Positions 5,766 to 6,556 of a stretch of DNA of 6,556 nucleotides are shown here, one piece after another. Positions within the stretch are counted from its first letter, which is position 1, and each line of letters starts with the position of its first letter. The stretch comes from JARRRL01 sp037380725 (GTDB lineage: Bacteria; Pseudomonadota; Gammaproteobacteria; Pseudomonadales; JANQJO01). Where the stretch lies: the NCBI GenBank assembly GCA_037380725.1, contig JARRRL010000143.1:1-6556 (forward strand), written 5' to 3'. The notes beneath the pieces are model-generated. The model was not told the origin of the DNA and searched no databases. It was given only the letters and a program-made list of their open reading frames with translations. The position numbers and the translations under genes were made by a program.

Positions 5766-6556
5766 GTTATCCTCCCGCTCAGCCCTTCGGGAGCTGATGC
5801 TAAGAGAAAACGCGAAAGCGTGTGGGTGTTTTCAGTTGCACCGCTTTTGTCTGTTAAAGTGCTGTCTGTTAAAGCGCTGTCTGTTTTGACTGTGCCATGA
5901 ACGCGTGTGGGTTCTGCCGTCGCGTCGATCGAATCGAGGCGATACGAGATGCTGCAATTCGTTGCTTGCGTCAGGCGAAGCAGCAAGGGTGTGTGCGAGC
6001 GCGCCTGGAAGTCAATGTGCGTGACACGATTTTCGGTGCGGGTGTGCCAGCTGTCGATTTGGCCATTGCTGTCATACAAATAGGGTTGCGCCGGTGCATG
6101 TGTCACCAGATCTATGCGAGTCTTGGGTGCCGTGAGATGCAGGTACAGATCCTGGTGAATGGCTTTATACCCCGCAATGCCCTGGTCAGCGGAAAGGCGA
6201 GGAAATGGTTTGCTTTTGCTTTTGCTTTTGCTTGATGGCTTGTTGGTGCGAAGTAGCCGCTGGGGTAATCGCACGGTTTTGAGGTCGAGCGCCGCTGCGA
6301 TCCAGGCGCTCGTTGTGGGTTCACGGAAAGCGAGTTTCGTTTGCGCGGTGGTGGCTGGTGATCTGTCCAGGTGCGCGAGAGGGCTGCCGAGCGCCAATCG
6401 ATGTGTGGCGCGGGCGCGTTTGGCGTATTCACTCAACCACATGGGATTGATGTCTTGTGCGCGCACCCAGTCGTGTACGGCTTTCAGGGCGGCGAGTGAG
6501 GCCGGTGATTCTCCGGAGTACATGTGATAATAAATGGAAATGGATTGGTGAAACTT
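5753..6556 (-). CDS. pelA: PelA, C-terminal part (periplasmic Pel polysaccharide deacetylase/hydrolase), 5' end outside window
   Basis: Partial gene: the frame is open to the window edge, so 267 residues of the C-terminus are visible and the ATG at 6523 is internal (preceded in frame by SISIYYH). PelA of P. aeruginosa is about 950 residues, with a glycoside hydrolase domain, a deacetylase domain and a C-terminal carbohydrate-binding-like beta domain; it acts in the periplasm on the Pel polymer. Visible here are the end of the deacetylase domain (residues 6-50 of the visible part: IYYHMYSGE, then SLAALKAVHDW and MWLSEYAKRA, motifs I recognise from PelA) and a beta-rich tail with GIAGYKA and LYLHL. 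A (Ser-Lys)4 run (visible residues 109-116) and TDSAL/TDSTL repeats (225-236) look like low-complexity loops. Two cysteines (visible 201 and 265) could form a disulphide. It overlaps pelB by 13 nt. Identification rests on motifs plus operon context. Confidence 0.85.
   Translation of the reverse strand, partial: KFHQSISIYYHMYSGESPASLAALKAVHDWVRAQDINPMWLSEYAKRARATHRLALGSPLAHLDRSPATTAQTKLAFREPTTSAWIAAALDLKTVRLPQRLLRTNKPSSKSKSKSKPFPRLSADQGIAGYKAIHQDLYLHLTAPKTRIDLVTHAPAQPYLYDSNGQIDSWHTRTENRVTHIDFQARSHTPLLLRLTQATNCSISYRLDSIDATAEPTRVHGTVKTDSALTDSTLTDKSGATENTHTLSRFLLASAPEGLSGRITCQP
5771..5776 (-). promoter_or_regulatory. Ribosome binding site of pelB
   Basis: GGGAGG, 5 nt before the GTG at 5765 and inside the 3' end of pelA. 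It decides the start of pelB in favour of GTG 5765 over GTG 5756. An upstream CTCCC (5789-5793) could pair with it. Confidence 0.7.
5845..5889 (-). repeat. 15-bp tandem repeats near the 3' end of pelA
   Basis: About three units of 15 bp sharing CTGTCTGTT (plus strand), the last two diverging at the ends. They encode TDSAL-TDSTL-TDK in the PelA tail, about 30 residues before its end, and are in frame. Confidence 0.85.
6209..6232 (-). repeat. Hexanucleotide repeat in pelA encoding (Ser-Lys)4
   Basis: Four exact copies of AGCAAA on the coding strand, encoding SKSKSKSK between the end of the deacetylase domain and the beta-rich tail of PelA. The unit is a multiple of three, so slippage would change linker length without a frameshift. 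Confidence 0.9.

Noticed and set aside
5753..6523. A complete 256-residue gene starting at ATG 6523
   Set aside because: The frame continues open to the window edge with PelA-like residues (IYYH) before this Met, so it is an internal methionine of a longer gene.

Overview
The window is an interior piece of a pel exopolysaccharide operon. Every gene reads on the minus strand, so transcription runs from high to low coordinates: pelA (3' part only, 5753-6556), pelB (1956-5765), pelC (1383-1946), pelD (104-1396) and the first codons of what should be pelE (up to about 107). This is the pelABCDEFG order known from Pseudomonas aeruginosa. No stretch over 300 bases lacks a gene. Gene spacing is very tight (overlaps of 13 and 14 nt, one gap of 9 nt), so I see no internal promoter and no terminator.

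The host is a Gram-negative bacterium, because the proteins span inner membrane, periplasm and outer membrane: an outer-membrane beta-barrel, a lipoprotein and a four-helix membrane receptor. A proteobacterium of moderate GC is likely; genus cannot be read from this window. The proteins are rich in His, Gln and Thr, and the family members look diverged from the Pseudomonas ones.

How the genes work together (family knowledge): PelD binds cyclic di-GMP in the inner membrane and, with PelE, PelF and PelG (outside the window), makes and moves the polymer, a partly deacetylated alpha-1,4 N-acetylgalactosamine chain. PelA trims and deacetylates it in the periplasm, the PelB TPR scaffold binds PelA, the PelC ring guides the chain, and the PelB barrel exports it.

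I found no previously undescribed system. What is unusual is local: several short in-frame tandem repeats (units of 6, 12 and 15 bp) scattered through pelA, pelB and the pelD/pelE junction, GTG and TTG start codons on pelB and pelD, and a receptor domain that keeps the c-di-GMP inhibitory site while having lost the cyclase signature.
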